Shown one piece after another: positions 27,530 to 36,374 of a DNA stretch of 48,010 nt (position 1 is the first letter of the stretch; each line of letters starts with the position of its first letter). The notes beneath the pieces were generated by a model, which ran no database searches, was not told the DNA's origin, and worked only from the letters and a program-made list of their open reading frames with translations. The stretch covers positions 1 through 48,010 of the forward strand of contig JALEKN010000020.1 in assembly GCA_022769125.1 (NCBI GenBank). Reading direction: 5' to 3'. Made by a program: the position numbers and the translations under genes. This DNA is from Agathobacter sp. (GTDB lineage: Bacteria > Bacillota > Clostridia > Lachnospirales > Lachnospiraceae).

Positions 27530-29426
27530 CTTTGTTTTTCTTGATGTCATACATTTGGGAATCTGCCTCTGCAAACAGTGCTCTCATATCCTCTGTGGAT
27601 GTGGAAGCACTGCAGAGTGCAGTTGCATATCCGGAACTAACCGAGATATTATAAGGTTTATTGCTCAGATTATTGTAGTTGGTCAGATACTGTTCGACAC
27701 GCTGCACAAAGTCTTTTACTTCTTCTTTATTTTCCCTTTTGATCAGACAATAGAATTCATCCCCGGAAAAGCGTGAGCAGATATCCCCTGGACGGGAAGC
27801 TGCGCGAAGAGCCTGTCCGATTCCCCGGAGAGCAAAGTCACCCTCCTTGTGTCCGAAATGGTCATTGATGGTCTTAAGCTCGTCCAGATCAAAGAGCAGC
27901 GCACTGATCTGATCGCCTGGGATGCAGGTGTCGAGCAATTCCTTCTCATAATGCTGGTAGCCGTGGTGGTTGTACAATCCGGTCAATACATCCTTCATGT
28001 ATATTTCTTCCAGATGCTGTGTGAGAGCTTTCGTCCGCTTGCTCTCACAGATGTTCTGCAGGAGCTGCGTGATATTCTTGATCCAATGAACCAGATAAAA
28101 TGGATAGTCCAGCTTGTTGTCTGCAAAGGACAGTGCAAGATAACCGAATGCACGATCCTCGAAGAACAGAGGGGATATGACATACGAAGAGACAGAATCC
28201 TTCGTCACAAAATCCGGAAGCAGTGAAACTTTTGAAAAACTGCATTCAGCAAGCCTTTTACCTCCGCGGATGGCAAGCTTTAAAAGCATGGTATTGTCAT
28301 CGGAGGTATCGGAGTCTGCGGTGTGTGTCAATTCCAGGACATGGGAGGAAAGGCTGTCCCAGTTGGAATACAGGCACAGATAGAATGCATTGAATGGGTG
28401 CATTTCCTGAACATACTGTGCCAAAAGATCCATGCCATCGTCAATATCTGTCACATGGGAAAATGCCGCTGACATCTGCATGGACAAAAATGCTGAGTTT
28501 TCAAGCTCTGCAATACGTCTGGTAAGTGTCTGGCTATATATAAAGGAAGGGGTATCATTGTGGTAGCTGCAACCGCAGGAACCGGCGTATACCGGTTCTG
28601 CAAAAACGGTTTTGCTTTGCTCCCCTTTTCCCTGTATATGTTCCAGCAGGGATGTTACTGCTGCGCACCCCACCTGATAGGTGGGAAAGGTTACTGTGGT
28701 AAGTGGAGGATCGATGTTCTGCCCGTCTACGGAGTTGTCACATCCAACGATGGCAAAATCGCGCGGAATCTTGTAACCGGCGCTGTATGCTGCCAGCCAG
28801 AAGCCGATTGCAACCCGGTCATTGTAACAGACGACCGCATCACAGTGGGCATCCGCTGGATCGTTGAAATAGGATACAGCCTGCGCATAATCCTCCTCTG
28901 TCTCAGTGCATAGATAGATATCGCGTTCACCTGGGCGGAGTCCCTGTTGTGCGAGCGCAAGCTCATACGCTTTCTGCCGGTGGTCGGAGAAGAAACGCTC
29001 CGATGCACTGCCAAGATAGCAGATGCGTTTGCAATTATGGACATTAAACAGATGTTCCGTAAGTGTGCCGGCAGTTAGATTGTTCTCAAGGCATACACAT
29101 GGGAAGGATGGCTGATATTCCGTAATCTCAACGACCGGACATTCTGGGTGCTTTTTGAGAAGTACGCATACGTGTTCTCTCATTGCCGTGTCCAGATATG
29201 TGTCGGACGCAAAAACAACACCGTCAAAATCCTCAAAATTCGGAATCTTTAAGATGCTCTCTTCTCCGATGCCATAGTCTCCGAGATTCTCTCCGTCATT
29301 TGTCGCATAGACCTCGGTGCAATAGCCGTAATCCATCGCCTGACGGATGACACCCTGGCTGAGATTACTCTGATATTCCCCATATATATGCGAAATAAAT
29401 AGCGCAATTTTCTTCTTGTGATACAT
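27507..29426 (-). CDS. LacI-type sugar sensor fused to a GGDEF diguanylate cyclase
   Basis: This protein of about 639 residues has no signal peptide, membrane segment or helix-turn-helix. Residues about 5-290 form a LacI/GalR-type periplasmic-binding fold (IALFISHIYGEYQ, VCYNDRVAIGFW, PRDFAIVGCDNS, then PPLTTVTFP). A middle region of about 160 residues looks GAF-like. The C-terminus is a GGDEF domain (YMKDVLTGLYNHHGY) with active site SGDEF and an RPGD inhibitory-site motif just before it. It would make cyclic di-GMP in response to a cytosolic sugar. I prefer ATG 29426, which has GGGGG six bases upstream; ATG 29441 has no ribosome site. It converges with the YesN gene and overlaps it by 23 bases. 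Confidence 0.85.
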   Translation of the reverse strand: MYHKKKIALFISHIYGEYQSNLSQGVIRQAMDYGYCTEVYATNDGENLGDYGIGEESILKIPNFEDFDGVVFASDTYLDTAMREHVCVLLKKHPECPVVEITEYQPSFPCVCLENNLTAGTLTEHLFNVHNCKRICYLGSASERFFSDHRQKAYELALAQQGLRPGERDIYLCTETEEDYAQAVSYFNDPADAHCDAVVCYNDRVAIGFWLAAYSAGYKIPRDFAIVGCDNSVDGQNIDPPLTTVTFPTYQVGCAAVTSLLEHIQGKGEQSKTVFAEPVYAGSCGCSYHNDTPSFIYSQTLTRRIAELENSAFLSMQMSAAFSHVTDIDDGMDLLAQYVQEMHPFNAFYLCLYSNWDSLSSHVLELTHTADSDTSDDNTMLLKLAIRGGKRLAECSFSKVSLLPDFVTKDSVSSYVISPLFFEDRAFGYLALSFADNKLDYPFYLVHWIKNITQLLQNICESKRTKALTQHLEEIYMKDVLTGLYNHHGYQHYEKELLDTCIPGDQISALLFDLDELKTINDHFGHKEGDFALRGIGQALRAASRPGDICSRFSGDEFYCLIKRENKEEVKDFVQRVEQYLTNYNNLSNKPYNISVSSGYATALCSASTSTEDMRALFAEADSQMYDIKKNKVKHVLRG

Positions 29427-29482
29427 TTCATACCCCCGCATTGATTGTAGAAATTGATTACTGACCGCGAGATATATTCGGC

Positions 29483-29535
29483 TGTTAATCGTATTTTATT
29501 ATACAAAATCCGAGAAAATTTTACAATGTTAATCG
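29483..29535. repeat. Two direct TGTTAATCG repeats around a promoter
   Basis: TGTTAATCG occurs at 29483-29491 and 29527-29535, 44 bases apart start to start. One copy sits at the expected transcription start of the minus-strand promoter and the other just upstream of its -35. This fits a paired operator on one face of the helix. Confidence 0.5.
29498..29526 (-). promoter_or_regulatory. Promoter of the sensor-GGDEF gene
   Basis: Read on the minus strand, TTGTAA (29526-29521) and TATAAT (29503-29498) have a 17-base spacer. Transcription would start near 29491, about 65 bases before the preferred start codon. Confidence 0.7.
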
Positions 29536-29555
29536 CTTGGGAAAGAGGATAAAAC

Positions 29556-29584
29556 TTGTCATTTTTAGTGGGCTGACGTATAAT
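29556..29584 (+). promoter_or_regulatory. Promoter of the clpX-like operon
   Basis: TTGTCA (29556-29561) and TATAAT (29579-29584) have a 17-base spacer, close to consensus. It is divergent from the GGDEF promoter about 30 bases away. Confidence 0.75.
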
Positions 29585-29626
29585 GTTATCTGATTACACC
29601 TAGTAGAAAAGAAGGGCGGAAATGCA

Positions 29627-31051
29627 ATGGCTGAGAATATAAATAATGATACGAAGGATATAAAAGAAAGCGATACAACAACGGATAACAATGAATACGA
29701 AGAGGTGTGCTACATCTGCAGGAGACCGGAGAGCGTCGCAGGCAAGCTGTTAAAGATCCAGGACTCCATCTGCATCTGCACCGACTGTATGCAAAAGACG
29801 TTTGATTCGATGAGCAATGGCGGATTGGGCGGGCTTAACATGAACGACATGATGAACATGGGATTTGGCAAAATGCCGAATATCAGCATGATCAACCTTG
29901 CAGATCTGCAGGGCGGAGTGCCGCAGAGCCAGAAGATCAAAAAGAAAAAGGAAAAGAAAGAAGCTCCGGTGCTGGACATCCACTCCATACCGGCACCACA
30001 CAAGATCAAAGCAAGCCTTGACGAGTACGTAGTCGGACAGGAACATGCAAAGAAAGTAATGTCGGTTGCGGTATACAACCATTACAAGCGTGTGATGTCA
30101 GACCAGAAGGATGGCGTTGAAATAGAAAAATCAAACATGCTGATGGTGGGACCGACCGGATGTGGTAAGACCTATCTGGTAAAGACACTGGCCAGACTTT
30201 TAGATGTGCCTCTTGCAATCACAGATGCGACATCACTTACCGAAGCAGGATACATTGGAGATGATATCGAAAGCGTAGTAAGCAAGCTTCTGGCAGCAGC
30301 AGACAATGATGTGGAACGCGCAGAGCATGGTATCATTTTTATCGACGAAATTGACAAGATCGCAAAGAAGCGCAATGCAAATCAAAGAGATGTAAGCGGT
30401 GAGTCGGTGCAACAGGGAATGTTAAAGCTGTTGGAAGGCGCACAGATCGAGGCTCCGGTAGGTGCGAGCAGTAAGAATGCAATGGTACCGATGACAATGG
30501 TGGACACGAAGAACATTCTCTTTATCTGCGGAGGCGCATTCCCGGAGTTGGAGGAGATTATCAAGGAACGGTTAAACAAACAGGCATCTATCGGATTCCA
30601 ATCAGACCTAAAAGACAAGTATGATGAGGATGAGAATATCCTGCAGCAGGTAACTGTGGAGGATATCCGCAAGTTCGGCATGATACCGGAGTTCCTGGGA
30701 CGGCTGCCGATCCTGTTTGCACTTGAAGCATTGTCTGAAGATATGCTTGTACGGATTCTGACGGAGCCAAAGAATGCGATTCTTAAGCAGTATCAGAAGC
30801 TGCTTGCAATGGATGAGGTACGTCTGGTATTTGATGAGGGGGCACTTCATGCAATCGCAAAGAAAGCAAAAGAGAAGAAGGTTGGAGCAAGAGCACTCCG
30901 CGCGATTATCGAGGATTTCATGCTTGATATTATGTATGAGATTCCGAAGGATGACAACATCGGAACGGTAACAATCACAAAAGAATATATTGAAAAGACC
31001 GGTGGACCGCTGATCCAGATGCGTGGGTTGGCAGAACTTCCCGGAGAATGA
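29627..31051 (+). CDS. clpX: ClpX-family ATPase, divergent
   Basis: This 474-residue AAA+ unfoldase is longer than usual ClpX (about 420). Order: acidic extension (1-25), zinc-binding domain (C28-x2-C31, C51-x2-C54), a Gly/Met/Asn-rich then Lys-rich linker (62-112), AAA+ core. The core has Walker A GPTGCGKT (175-182), pore loop GYIG (208-211; GYVG is usual) and Walker B IIFIDEIDK (236-244). The ClpP-docking IGF tripeptide (322-324) is kept, so it can probably load ClpP. The RKH substrate loop of ordinary ClpX is replaced (ASSKN around 280-284). It is not next to clpP or tig but heads a nuclease/protease cluster, so it may be a second, specialised ClpX. Confidence 0.9.
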   Translation: MAENINNDTKDIKESDTTTDNNEYEEVCYICRRPESVAGKLLKIQDSICICTDCMQKTFDSMSNGGLGGLNMNDMMNMGFGKMPNISMINLADLQGGVPQSQKIKKKKEKKEAPVLDIHSIPAPHKIKASLDEYVVGQEHAKKVMSVAVYNHYKRVMSDQKDGVEIEKSNMLMVGPTGCGKTYLVKTLARLLDVPLAITDATSLTEAGYIGDDIESVVSKLLAAADNDVERAEHGIIFIDEIDKIAKKRNANQRDVSGESVQQGMLKLLEGAQIEAPVGASSKNAMVPMTMVDTKNILFICGGAFPELEEIIKERLNKQASIGFQSDLKDKYDEDENILQQVTVEDIRKFGMIPEFLGRLPILFALEALSEDMLVRILTEPKNAILKQYQKLLAMDEVRLVFDEGALHAIAKKAKEKKVGARALRAIIEDFMLDIMYEIPKDDNIGTVTITKEYIEKTGGPLIQMRGLAELPGE

Positions 31052-31060
31052 TGGAGCGTT

Positions 31061-32149
31061 ATGAAGATCATACATTGTGCAGACCTGCATCTGGATTCCA
31101 GAATGACCTCGAATCTGACAAAAGAGCAGGCAAAAGAACGGAAAATCGAAATATTGCGGACTTTTTCCCACATGGTCAGCTATGCAGCCAATAACGGGAT
31201 ACATGTAATCCTGATCGCAGGGGATCTGTTTGATACGAGAAATGTATCTGCGACTGTGAGAAACACGGTCAGGGATGCCATCGTGAATCACCCGGGTATT
31301 GATTTTTTATATCTGCGTGGCAATCATGATTCCGACAACTTCCTGAATAAGATGGATGAGATTCCGGACAATCTCAAGCTGTTTTCCGACAGGTGGACAA
31401 CCTATTCCTATGGAAAGGTCGCAATAACCGGCCTTGAACTCAATCAGGAAAATCAGGCATATGTATACAATTCGCTTGTGCTGTCAAATGATGTATATAA
31501 TATTGTTACCCTGCATGGGCAGGCAGGGGATTACAGAAGCGGCAGCCATGCGGAACATATCAGCCTGAACGACCTGAAGAATAAGAATATCAACTATCTT
31601 GCGCTGGGGCATGTGCACAGTTATCAGTGTGAGAAATTGGATGCAAGGGGCGTATATTGCTATCCGGGCTGTCTGGAAGGACGGGGATTTGACGAGTGTG
31701 GAAAGAAGGGCTTTGTCGTGCTGGATATTGATGAGACCAGCAGAAGCGCAACCATGGAATTTGTGAGCCTTTCGGTGAGAACCCTCTATGAACTGCGGGT
31801 GGACGTGACAGGATGCCTTACTTCGAATGAAGCAGCAAAATGCATTGACGAGGAGATCTGCACAGCGGCGTATCCGTCCGGAAGTCTTGTGAAGATCGTT
31901 CTTACCGGAAATCTTGGAGTGGAGTGTGAGTTAAACATTGATTATCTGACGGAGATGTTTGCGGATTACTTCTACTTTGTGAAGATTGAAGATGATACAA
32001 AGCTGTCGGTAAGCTATAGCGATTATGAGAAGGATGCTTCACTCAAAGGAGAATTTATCCGGATGGTCATGGCGTCCAATCTGCCGGAGGAACAAAAATC
32101 CGAGGTTATCCGGTGTGGCTTAATGGCATTGGCGGGGGAGGAAATTTAA
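31061..32149 (+). CDS. Mre11/SbcD-like metallophosphoesterase nuclease
   Basis: This 362-residue protein has the calcineurin-like metal motifs DLHLDS, GDLFDT, GNHDSD, and later HGQ and GHVHSY in order, as in SbcD/YhaO-type DNA nucleases. It starts 9 bases after clpX, with GGAG before the ATG, and its stop is 2 bases before the Rad50-like ATPase, its expected partner. Together they should process DNA ends or hairpins. The pair is of the shorter YhaO/YhaN type, not canonical SbcCD. The family is clear; the specific role is not. Confidence 0.9.
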   Translation: MKIIHCADLHLDSRMTSNLTKEQAKERKIEILRTFSHMVSYAANNGIHVILIAGDLFDTRNVSATVRNTVRDAIVNHPGIDFLYLRGNHDSDNFLNKMDEIPDNLKLFSDRWTTYSYGKVAITGLELNQENQAYVYNSLVLSNDVYNIVTLHGQAGDYRSGSHAEHISLNDLKNKNINYLALGHVHSYQCEKLDARGVYCYPGCLEGRGFDECGKKGFVVLDIDETSRSATMEFVSLSVRTLYELRVDVTGCLTSNEAAKCIDEEICTAAYPSGSLVKIVLTGNLGVECELNIDYLTEMFADYFYFVKIEDDTKLSVSYSDYEKDASLKGEFIRMVMASNLPEEQKSEVIRCGLMALAGEEI

Positions 32150-32151
32150 CG

Positions 32152-34557
32152 TTGCGAATTTTAAGTTGTCATGTTGAAAATTTTGGGAAAATACATAATC
32201 TCTCCCTTCGTCTTTCGGATGGCATGTATGTCATCAAAGAGCCGAATGCCTGGGGCAAGAGCACGCTCGCCGCATTCATAAAAGTCATGTTTTATGGTTT
32301 TGATACCAAAAAGGAACCGGGAGCTTTTGACAAAGAACGCAATATATACCGGCCGTGGCAGGGTGGCGTCTATGGAGGAGAATTGGAGTTTGAGGCAGAT
32401 GGAAGAGTCTACCGGATCAGCCGGACATTCGGAAAGTCGGAGAAGGCAGATGAATTTCATCTATATGACAGTGTGACCAATCTGGAATGCAAGGACTTTT
32501 CTGAAAATATCGGAGAGGAGCTGTTCGACCTGGACAGCAATTCATTCCGGAGAAGTATCTATATCGGACAGAATGATTGCGCAAGCCAGACAACGGATGC
32601 AATCAATGCGAAGCTTGGCAATCTGGTACAGAATACGAATGACATCAACAATTATGAATCTGCGCAGGAGTATTTGAAGAATCTTGCCAACCAGCTGTCG
32701 CCGAACCGCGCAACGGGAAGTATCAAGAAGCGCAGGAACCAGCTTGCTGCAATTGAACAGGAACTGCGCAGCTATGAAGCGGCGGAAAAGGCAATTGGGC
32801 AGCTGAAAAAGAAACAGCAGATGGAGCAGTTCAACAAAGATAATCTGATACAGCAGCGCGATACCTATGCAAAGCAGTTAAAGCAGGCAAGCGAGGAGAG
32901 CCGGAGACGGGAACTGCAGAAGCAGTATCTTGCACTTTGTGAGTCACAACAGGAGAAGCTTGCGGGACTTCTTCCTTATACTGATATTTTCCCAATGGGA
33001 ATCCCGGACGAGGAAGAACTTACGGGACAGATGAAGAATGCCAGAAAACTGGAGGAAACCCAGGCGACACTTTCCCATATGAGACCGGATGAAAAGGAAA
33101 GGGAAACATATTTCCGGCTGGAGGAAAAGTTCCGTACATCAATACCGGAGGAGGAAGAAATTGCAGGACAATTGCGTGCAATAAAGAAAATTCCTGCTCT
33201 TAAAGATGAGCAGATGCGCGTAGAAATGAAGATCTCCGAAAAGGAGCATGAGGTCTTGCAACAGAAGGAACCACAGATGCGGAGTACCGCAAAGGTTATG
33301 ACGGTTGGAATTATCGGTATTATCTTAGCGTTAGCAGGCGTTATTGGGGAGATCTTTGGAATTTATTCACTATCCCGCGCTCCATATGGGCTTTGGCTCA
33401 CAATCGGAGCGGCTGTACTGTTCCTTATCGGAATGATCCTGCTTATTGTCGGCATGAAGAAGCGGGCGTTTGTTCTTCTTGTCGGAAAGAATGAGCAGAT
33501 GGAATGGAAGGAGCGGCAGGAAAGCTGTCAGGAAGAGGTAAAGAAGCTTCAGGAGCAGGAACTGGAAAAAGCAGATCAGATTGCAAAGCTCAAAAATGAG
33601 ACCGAGCAATTTTTGCAGAGATATGGGATGCAGGCAGAGGAAGAAGACTACGCTTCCGAGTTGTACCAGCTGAAGGATGAGGTACACGAATTCGAACATC
33701 TAAAGGAGCAGTATACGCGCTGTGTGGCATTTGAGGAGAATGTCAAAATGGAGCGTGATGAGCTGAACGCTTACATGGAACGAATCGGACAGCCATTGCA
33801 GGAGGATGTGACAACGCAGTTGAACACACTTGCCATGGAAGCTGCAAAGTACCGGATGGCAAGGGAGAATGTTGAAGCGGCACAACAGAAGGTCGCAAAT
33901 TTTGAAAAGGCAAATGATATCAACGAGCTGCTACAGCAAAAAAAATTGCCATTTAGCATTGACCAGCTGAATGGGAAGATCAAGATAATTGACGAGGAAC
34001 TGGAAGAGGTCCGAGGACGGATTGAGCAGTATGCAAGACAGATGGAGGATCTTGAGGAACAGTTGGATCTGCGCGATGAGAAAGAACAGGAACTCGCTGA
34101 ATTGAAGGAACTGCAGGAGCAGCAGCAGGACACATATGATACCGTCATGCTGACACAGGATTACCTGCAGCGGGCGAGAGAGCAGTTTATTGCACGCTAT
34201 ATGGCCCCGATTTCAAACGCTTTTCGTAAGTATTATGATCTGCTTGTTGGAATATCCGAAGAAAATGATTGGCAGATTGATGCCAATATTTCTTTCCGCA
34301 AGAAGGAACAAGGCGAACTACGTGAGACAAAGTGGCTTTCGGCGGGGTACCAGGACCTGATCGGGGTATGTATGCGTCTTGCGCTTGCGGATGCAATGTA
34401 TCCGGATGAGAAACCGTTCCTGATTTTGGATGATCCGTTTGTTAATCTGGATGATGCCAAGACAAAACGAGGAATGCAGCTGCTGCAAAAGGCCGCAGAG
34501 GATTATCAGATCCTTTATTTTACCTGCCACAGCAGCAGGGAGCCCGAAACAAAATAG
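32152..34557 (+). CDS. Rad50/SbcC-like ATPase of the YhaN type with internal membrane helices
   Basis: This 801-residue protein has a split ABC ATPase head: Walker A EPNAWGKST (30-38, Glu in place of the usual first Gly) at the N-terminus, and signature WLSAGYQDL plus Walker B FLILDDPFVNLDD at the C-terminus. Long coiled coils join the two. Between them lie two hydrophobic helices (about 383-404 and 413-437), which would tie the coiled-coil tip to the membrane. I chose the TTG at 32152 because GGGAGGAAA precedes it and the product then begins RILSCHVENFG, the expected first strand; an in-frame ATG at 32113 lies inside the upstream gene. It partners the Mre11-like protein. Confidence 0.88.
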   Translation: MRILSCHVENFGKIHNLSLRLSDGMYVIKEPNAWGKSTLAAFIKVMFYGFDTKKEPGAFDKERNIYRPWQGGVYGGELEFEADGRVYRISRTFGKSEKADEFHLYDSVTNLECKDFSENIGEELFDLDSNSFRRSIYIGQNDCASQTTDAINAKLGNLVQNTNDINNYESAQEYLKNLANQLSPNRATGSIKKRRNQLAAIEQELRSYEAAEKAIGQLKKKQQMEQFNKDNLIQQRDTYAKQLKQASEESRRRELQKQYLALCESQQEKLAGLLPYTDIFPMGIPDEEELTGQMKNARKLEETQATLSHMRPDEKERETYFRLEEKFRTSIPEEEEIAGQLRAIKKIPALKDEQMRVEMKISEKEHEVLQQKEPQMRSTAKVMTVGIIGIILALAGVIGEIFGIYSLSRAPYGLWLTIGAAVLFLIGMILLIVGMKKRAFVLLVGKNEQMEWKERQESCQEEVKKLQEQELEKADQIAKLKNETEQFLQRYGMQAEEEDYASELYQLKDEVHEFEHLKEQYTRCVAFEENVKMERDELNAYMERIGQPLQEDVTTQLNTLAMEAAKYRMARENVEAAQQKVANFEKANDINELLQQKKLPFSIDQLNGKIKIIDEELEEVRGRIEQYARQMEDLEEQLDLRDEKEQELAELKELQEQQQDTYDTVMLTQDYLQRAREQFIARYMAPISNAFRKYYDLLVGISEENDWQIDANISFRKKEQGELRETKWLSAGYQDLIGVCMRLALADAMYPDEKPFLILDDPFVNLDDAKTKRGMQLLQKAAEDYQILYFTCHSSREPETK

Positions 34558-34599
34558 AGTTTTGGCATATGATAAAATAAAATGGCTTTATGAGAGAGC

Positions 34600-36267
34600 A
34601 TGGATGATTATTATGCATTTATTGTAGCAGTGGATGAACGGAATGAGCCTCTGTTACAGCCGGTGTTCCGACAGATCATCAACGAGCGCTATGAGATCTG
34701 GTATTACCAGACATCGGATGTGCCGCCGCTTTCAATTGCGGACTACGCGTACTCAGCAATTCCAAAATGCTATGGACTCGTAAACAGCACGAGTCTTGAG
34801 GCAAGCGGAATTCTTCGCTTGCAGAGACAACCCATCCTGTCCCTTTTGGGACAGGGTGTTTTTGTTGCGGTAATCGATACCGGAATCCGGTATCAGGATG
34901 CTGCATTTCGGACAGAGGATGGGAAAAGCCGTATTTTTTCCATGTGGGACCAGACCACGGAGCAGGAATTGGACGATTCCCAGGATACCCTTGTAATCTA
35001 TGGGAGAACTTATACGAATGAACAGATCAATTGGGCATTGGCGATGGAGAATACGGATGAAATTGTACCGGAGACCGACGAGAATGGCCATGGAACATTT
35101 CTTGCAAGTGTTGCGTGTGGCAGTACTGCTGTGGTGGATGATTTTACCGGGGCAGCACCAAAGTCGGATATGATCGTGGTAAAATTACGGGATGCGGGGA
35201 AAAACCTGCGCGATTTTTATGCAATACCGGATGGGACGCCCGCGTATGCGGAGCATGATATCATGGCGGGCATTGCATATGCAGAGCGCATAGCCCAAAG
35301 AGAAAAGAGACCGCTTGTAATCTTCTTGGGTCTTGGAACCAATCATGGAGGACATACCGGAACAAGCCCGTTGTGTGATTATGAAAATATGATTGCCGCC
35401 ACCAGACAGCGTGCGGTTATTAATGCCACGGGAAATGAAGGGAATGGCAGGCATCATTTTTTTGGAACCGCAAAGAATATGCTGATTCCAACCGTGGCGG
35501 AAGTGGATGTGGAAAAGGATATGCGGGGGCTGTGGATCGAACTGTGGGCGATCGCACCGGAACAGATTGCGGTCTCGGTGCAATCGCCGACCGGTGAGTT
35601 TGCGCCAAGGAGAGAACCGTTTCCGGGGCAGAACGGAAGCTACCGTTTTTTATTTGAGGGAACCGGACTTACAGTTGACTACCGGAGTGCGGGAAAGAAC
35701 CGCCGTGACCAGCTTGTCTATCTGCGGTTTACGAATATCACAAAGGGGATATGGACGATAAAGGTTTATCCGCAGAATAACTTTACAGGGGAATTTGATG
35801 CATGGCTTCCGATGCGGCAGATGATGACAGCGGAAGCATTCTTTTTAGAATCCAGCCCGGATACAACACTGACGTCACCATCGGATGCAGCGGTTCCTAT
35901 GTCTGTCGGGGGATATAATGCAAGTACGGGAGCGCTGTTCTTTGAATCCGGAAGGGGACCGGATGCAGCGGGCAGGATGAAGCCGGATTTTGTGGCACCA
36001 GCGGTTGAAGTACAGGGAAGGGGACTGAAAGACAATTATGTTACATTCTCGGGAACGAGTGCGGCTGCGGCGATTACAGCCGGGGCCTGTGCGCAGATCC
36101 TGCAGTGGGCAGTGGTGGAGAAAAATGCGGTTGAGATCAATTCGGTGGATATCAAGAACCTGCTTTGCAGAGGTGCGGCAAGAGATCCGGGAAATGAATA
36201 TCCGTCAAATACGCTTGGATACGGAAAGCTTGATGTCTACACGGCCTTTGATACGATCAGAAAATAA
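34600..36267 (+). CDS. Cytosolic subtilisin-like (S8) protease, Csp-like
   Basis: This 555-residue S8 peptidase has no signal peptide or evident prodomain. The full triad is present: D93 (AVIDTGI), H164 (ENGHGTFLA) and S487 (FSGTSAAAA), with oxyanion Asn N279 (NATGNEG). A beta-rich insert of about 120 residues (about 300-425) lies between the Asn and Ser segments, like the jellyroll of clostridial CspB/CspC germination proteases. Its place 42 bases after the Rad50-like gene suggests it may belong to the same cluster. The ribosome site is weak (GAGAG). It may act in spores, in quality control, or with the ClpX/nuclease genes; the sequence cannot decide. Confidence 0.88.
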   Translation: MDDYYAFIVAVDERNEPLLQPVFRQIINERYEIWYYQTSDVPPLSIADYAYSAIPKCYGLVNSTSLEASGILRLQRQPILSLLGQGVFVAVIDTGIRYQDAAFRTEDGKSRIFSMWDQTTEQELDDSQDTLVIYGRTYTNEQINWALAMENTDEIVPETDENGHGTFLASVACGSTAVVDDFTGAAPKSDMIVVKLRDAGKNLRDFYAIPDGTPAYAEHDIMAGIAYAERIAQREKRPLVIFLGLGTNHGGHTGTSPLCDYENMIAATRQRAVINATGNEGNGRHHFFGTAKNMLIPTVAEVDVEKDMRGLWIELWAIAPEQIAVSVQSPTGEFAPRREPFPGQNGSYRFLFEGTGLTVDYRSAGKNRRDQLVYLRFTNITKGIWTIKVYPQNNFTGEFDAWLPMRQMMTAEAFFLESSPDTTLTSPSDAAVPMSVGGYNASTGALFFESGRGPDAAGRMKPDFVAPAVEVQGRGLKDNYVTFSGTSAAAAITAGACAQILQWAVVEKNAVEINSVDIKNLLCRGAARDPGNEYPSNTLGYGKLDVYTAFDTIRK

Positions 36268-36283
36268 ATTTTTTATGAACTTC

Positions 36284-36312
36284 TTTTCTTCAATGGGTGG
36301 TTGTTATATAAT
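36284..36312 (+). promoter_or_regulatory. Probable promoter of citrate synthase
   Basis: TATAAT is at 36307-36312, with a weak TTTTCT 17 bases upstream (36284-36289). Confidence 0.45.
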
Positions 36313-36374
36313 GTACAAGACGGCGTACAGAAGAGCTGTCACATTTTAAGATAAAAGAGTGGGGGAATGATTTC

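Noticed and set aside
29551..29568. AAATGACA on the minus strand, resembling the glucan-locus motif
   Set aside because: It is the complement of the TTGTCA -35 element of the clpX promoter and shares only part of the 16-base motif.
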